Assembly (NCBI GenBank): GCA_012932865.1
Contig: SAXG01000100.1
Span: 1 to 64,000, forward strand
Direction: 5' to 3'
Length of the DNA stretch: 64,000 nucleotides
From: Amylostereum areolatum
Taxonomy: Eukaryota > Basidiomycota > Agaricomycetes > Russulales > Stereaceae
The notes below the pieces were generated by a model. That model was not told the origin of the DNA. It worked only from the letters and a program-made list of their open reading frames with translations, and searched no databases. How positions within the stretch are numbered: the first letter of the stretch is position 1; each line of letters opens with the position of its first letter. Of the stretch, positions 62,989 through 64,000 are shown one piece after another. The position numbers were made by a program, and so were the translations under genes.

Positions 62989-64000
62989 TCAAGGATCGAC
63001 CAGCAAGGCATCTGCGGATTGCGAGTCCACGGGATGTAAGTCGATGTAACCGAGGAAATGCTCCGGGTGCGTCCCCACCGCCGGATGAAGCCTGCGACGG
63101 GCTACCGATCGATCATTAACGACTTGACTTCCGGGACTGGGCTGATTGTATGCATCGGTGATATTCCGCGACCGCAATAGAAGTGCCTCGTACGTCTGCA
63201 TCTGAGGCCATTGGACAGGACCGAATGTGTCGGGAGATATTCCTGCGCACCATATATCGTACGCAGTGAATTTACTGCCCACGAGATCGGGTTCGGAAGA
63301 CAACACTGCAGCATCTGACGATGCAAGCGCGAAGGCCAGACGTATAACAGGGGGTAGTTCGGAATGGGTTGAATCTGTGGCCGGTGGACGCAATGCGCCC
63401 TTTGGAGCCCGTGAACTCTGTCGTGACTTTGACCCTTTCTTCCTTGGGTTCGAACGGGGAAAAAGGCCTAGCGTAAATGGATCCATGCCTTCAAAAATGA
63501 AATCCTCAATAGTGGTCCCATACGACTTGTCATTCTTGACTTGTATGAGAATAGCCGAGACCTGGGACAGGTCGAGGGTGGTCCCGAGGAGGATAGGAAT
63601 GAGGATGTCCACTCCCCGCTGGTTGTTGGCGCAAATGACAGCCGCACCGCGAGCGATGAGGCCCGCGAGATATTTCCTGTTCAGCACGTTAAAGTCGTTC
63701 ACCTTGACGAAGTGATTGAACCAAATGCGACCATCTCCGAACGCGTTCTCGAGCAGCGTGTCGCGGGTCTCATCGTTCATCCATTTGGATGGCTTCATTT
63801 TGAGAACGCCTCTGTCCCCAAAGAGAGCACCAAGGAACTCGGGGACAGAAACGACACGACGCTTGATGAGTCCGTCCACGTCCAAGGCTCCTCCCTGGAC
63901 GGGGACGGGCAGATGTGTCGTTTTCGCCGCGGTGTCGCGTGCGAGAAGGAGGATCAAGGTTGCGAGAACCTCACCGCGGTCGCCTGGATTTAGATACGAC
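62989..64000 (-). CDS. C-terminal part of an agaricomycete-expanded hypothetical protein
   Basis: The minus-strand frame is open from the window edge to TAA/TGA at 62989; the first Met in view (63957) is internal, as 'GDRGEVLATLILLLARDTAA' reads across it. Conserved-looking blocks: 'VVSVPEFLGALFGD', 'DGRIWFNHFVKVNDFNVLN', 'GAAVICANNQRGVDILIPIL', 'VSAILIQVKNDKSYG', 'MDPFTLGLF', 'VIRLAFALASSDAAVL' and 'FTAYDIWCAGISPDTFGPV'. In intact members, as I recall, these follow the DEAH/HLGRP half seen at 2330-3143. The 'ILIQVKN' motif is reminiscent of nuclease-like folds, but I would not assign a function. No stop in about 330 codons, so it may be a working gene. Confidence 0.65.
   Translation of the reverse strand, partial: SYLNPGDRGEVLATLILLLARDTAAKTTHLPVPVQGGALDVDGLIKRRVVSVPEFLGALFGDRGVLKMKPSKWMNDETRDTLLENAFGDGRIWFNHFVKVNDFNVLNRKYLAGLIARGAAVICANNQRGVDILIPILLGTTLDLSQVSAILIQVKNDKSYGTTIEDFIFEGMDPFTLGLFPRSNPRKKGSKSRQSSRAPKGALRPPATDSTHSELPPVIRLAFALASSDAAVLSSEPDLVGSKFTAYDIWCAGISPDTFGPVQWPQMQTYEALLLRSRNITDAYNQPSPGSQVVNDRSVARRRLHPAVGTHPEHFLGYIDLHPVDSQSADALLVDP

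Noticed and set aside
1..64000. rRNA, tRNA, CRISPR array, bacterial operon features
   Set aside because: None seen; gene structure and families are fungal.

Overview
The window looks like nuclear DNA of a filamentous basidiomycete, probably an agaricomycete. Genes are broken by many short (about 45-65 nt) GT-AG introns with CTNAC-type branch points. Several protein families that are strongly expanded in agaricomycetes are present. About half of the sequence is transposable elements, many nested in one another. No bacterial or organellar features, rRNA, tRNA or CRISPR arrays were seen. All calls come from reading the sequence; no database search was possible.

Left part (1-24.2 kb), mostly host genes: a degraded gypsy LTR at the edge; a G-rich degenerate minisatellite; a truncated gene of an agaricomycete-expanded family; an F-BAR/RhoGAP protein like Rgd1; a 70-residue cysteine-rich protein; the nucleoporin Nup85; an F-box-like gene (copy A); a 3.3 kb TIR transposon carrying a RecQ-like helicase and a truncated second gene; a secreted GH5 endo-mannanase with a 9-nt micro-exon; and a Tul1/Dsc1-type RING E3 ligase of the Golgi membrane.

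Middle part (24.2-48.9 kb), retroelements and transposons: a copia remnant with its 3' LTR, a 621-bp MITE, a divergently transcribed gene pair (transposase-like gene plus companion), a second copia remnant, then a clear nest. Copia-1 (34356-48867, minus strand) was interrupted by a short non-coding LTR element (TSD CTGTC). The 5' LTR of that element was in turn interrupted by a chromodomain-bearing Ty3/gypsy element (36440-43533, TSD GTATC, LTRs that look identical).

Right part (48.9-64 kb): a second F-box-like gene (copy B) split by an 8.0 kb insertion. The insertion is a PIF/Harbinger-like DNA transposon with two genes (DDE transposase and a Myb/SANT-like accessory protein). It itself contains a 2.15 kb foldback element inserted in its left TIR and a solo gypsy LTR. 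Then come a decayed F-box-like copy C followed by a relic of the GH5 gene, which shows that the F-box A/GH5 segment was duplicated, and finally a gene of the same expanded family as at the left edge, running off the right end.

Most interesting for follow-up: the ATG-less 200-codon reading frame in the gypsy leader, the Harbinger-like element flanked by a 7-bp rather than 3-bp repeat (or sitting in a 46-bp palindrome), the helicase-bearing TIR element, the kilobase-armed foldback element, and the F-box/GH5 segmental duplication.
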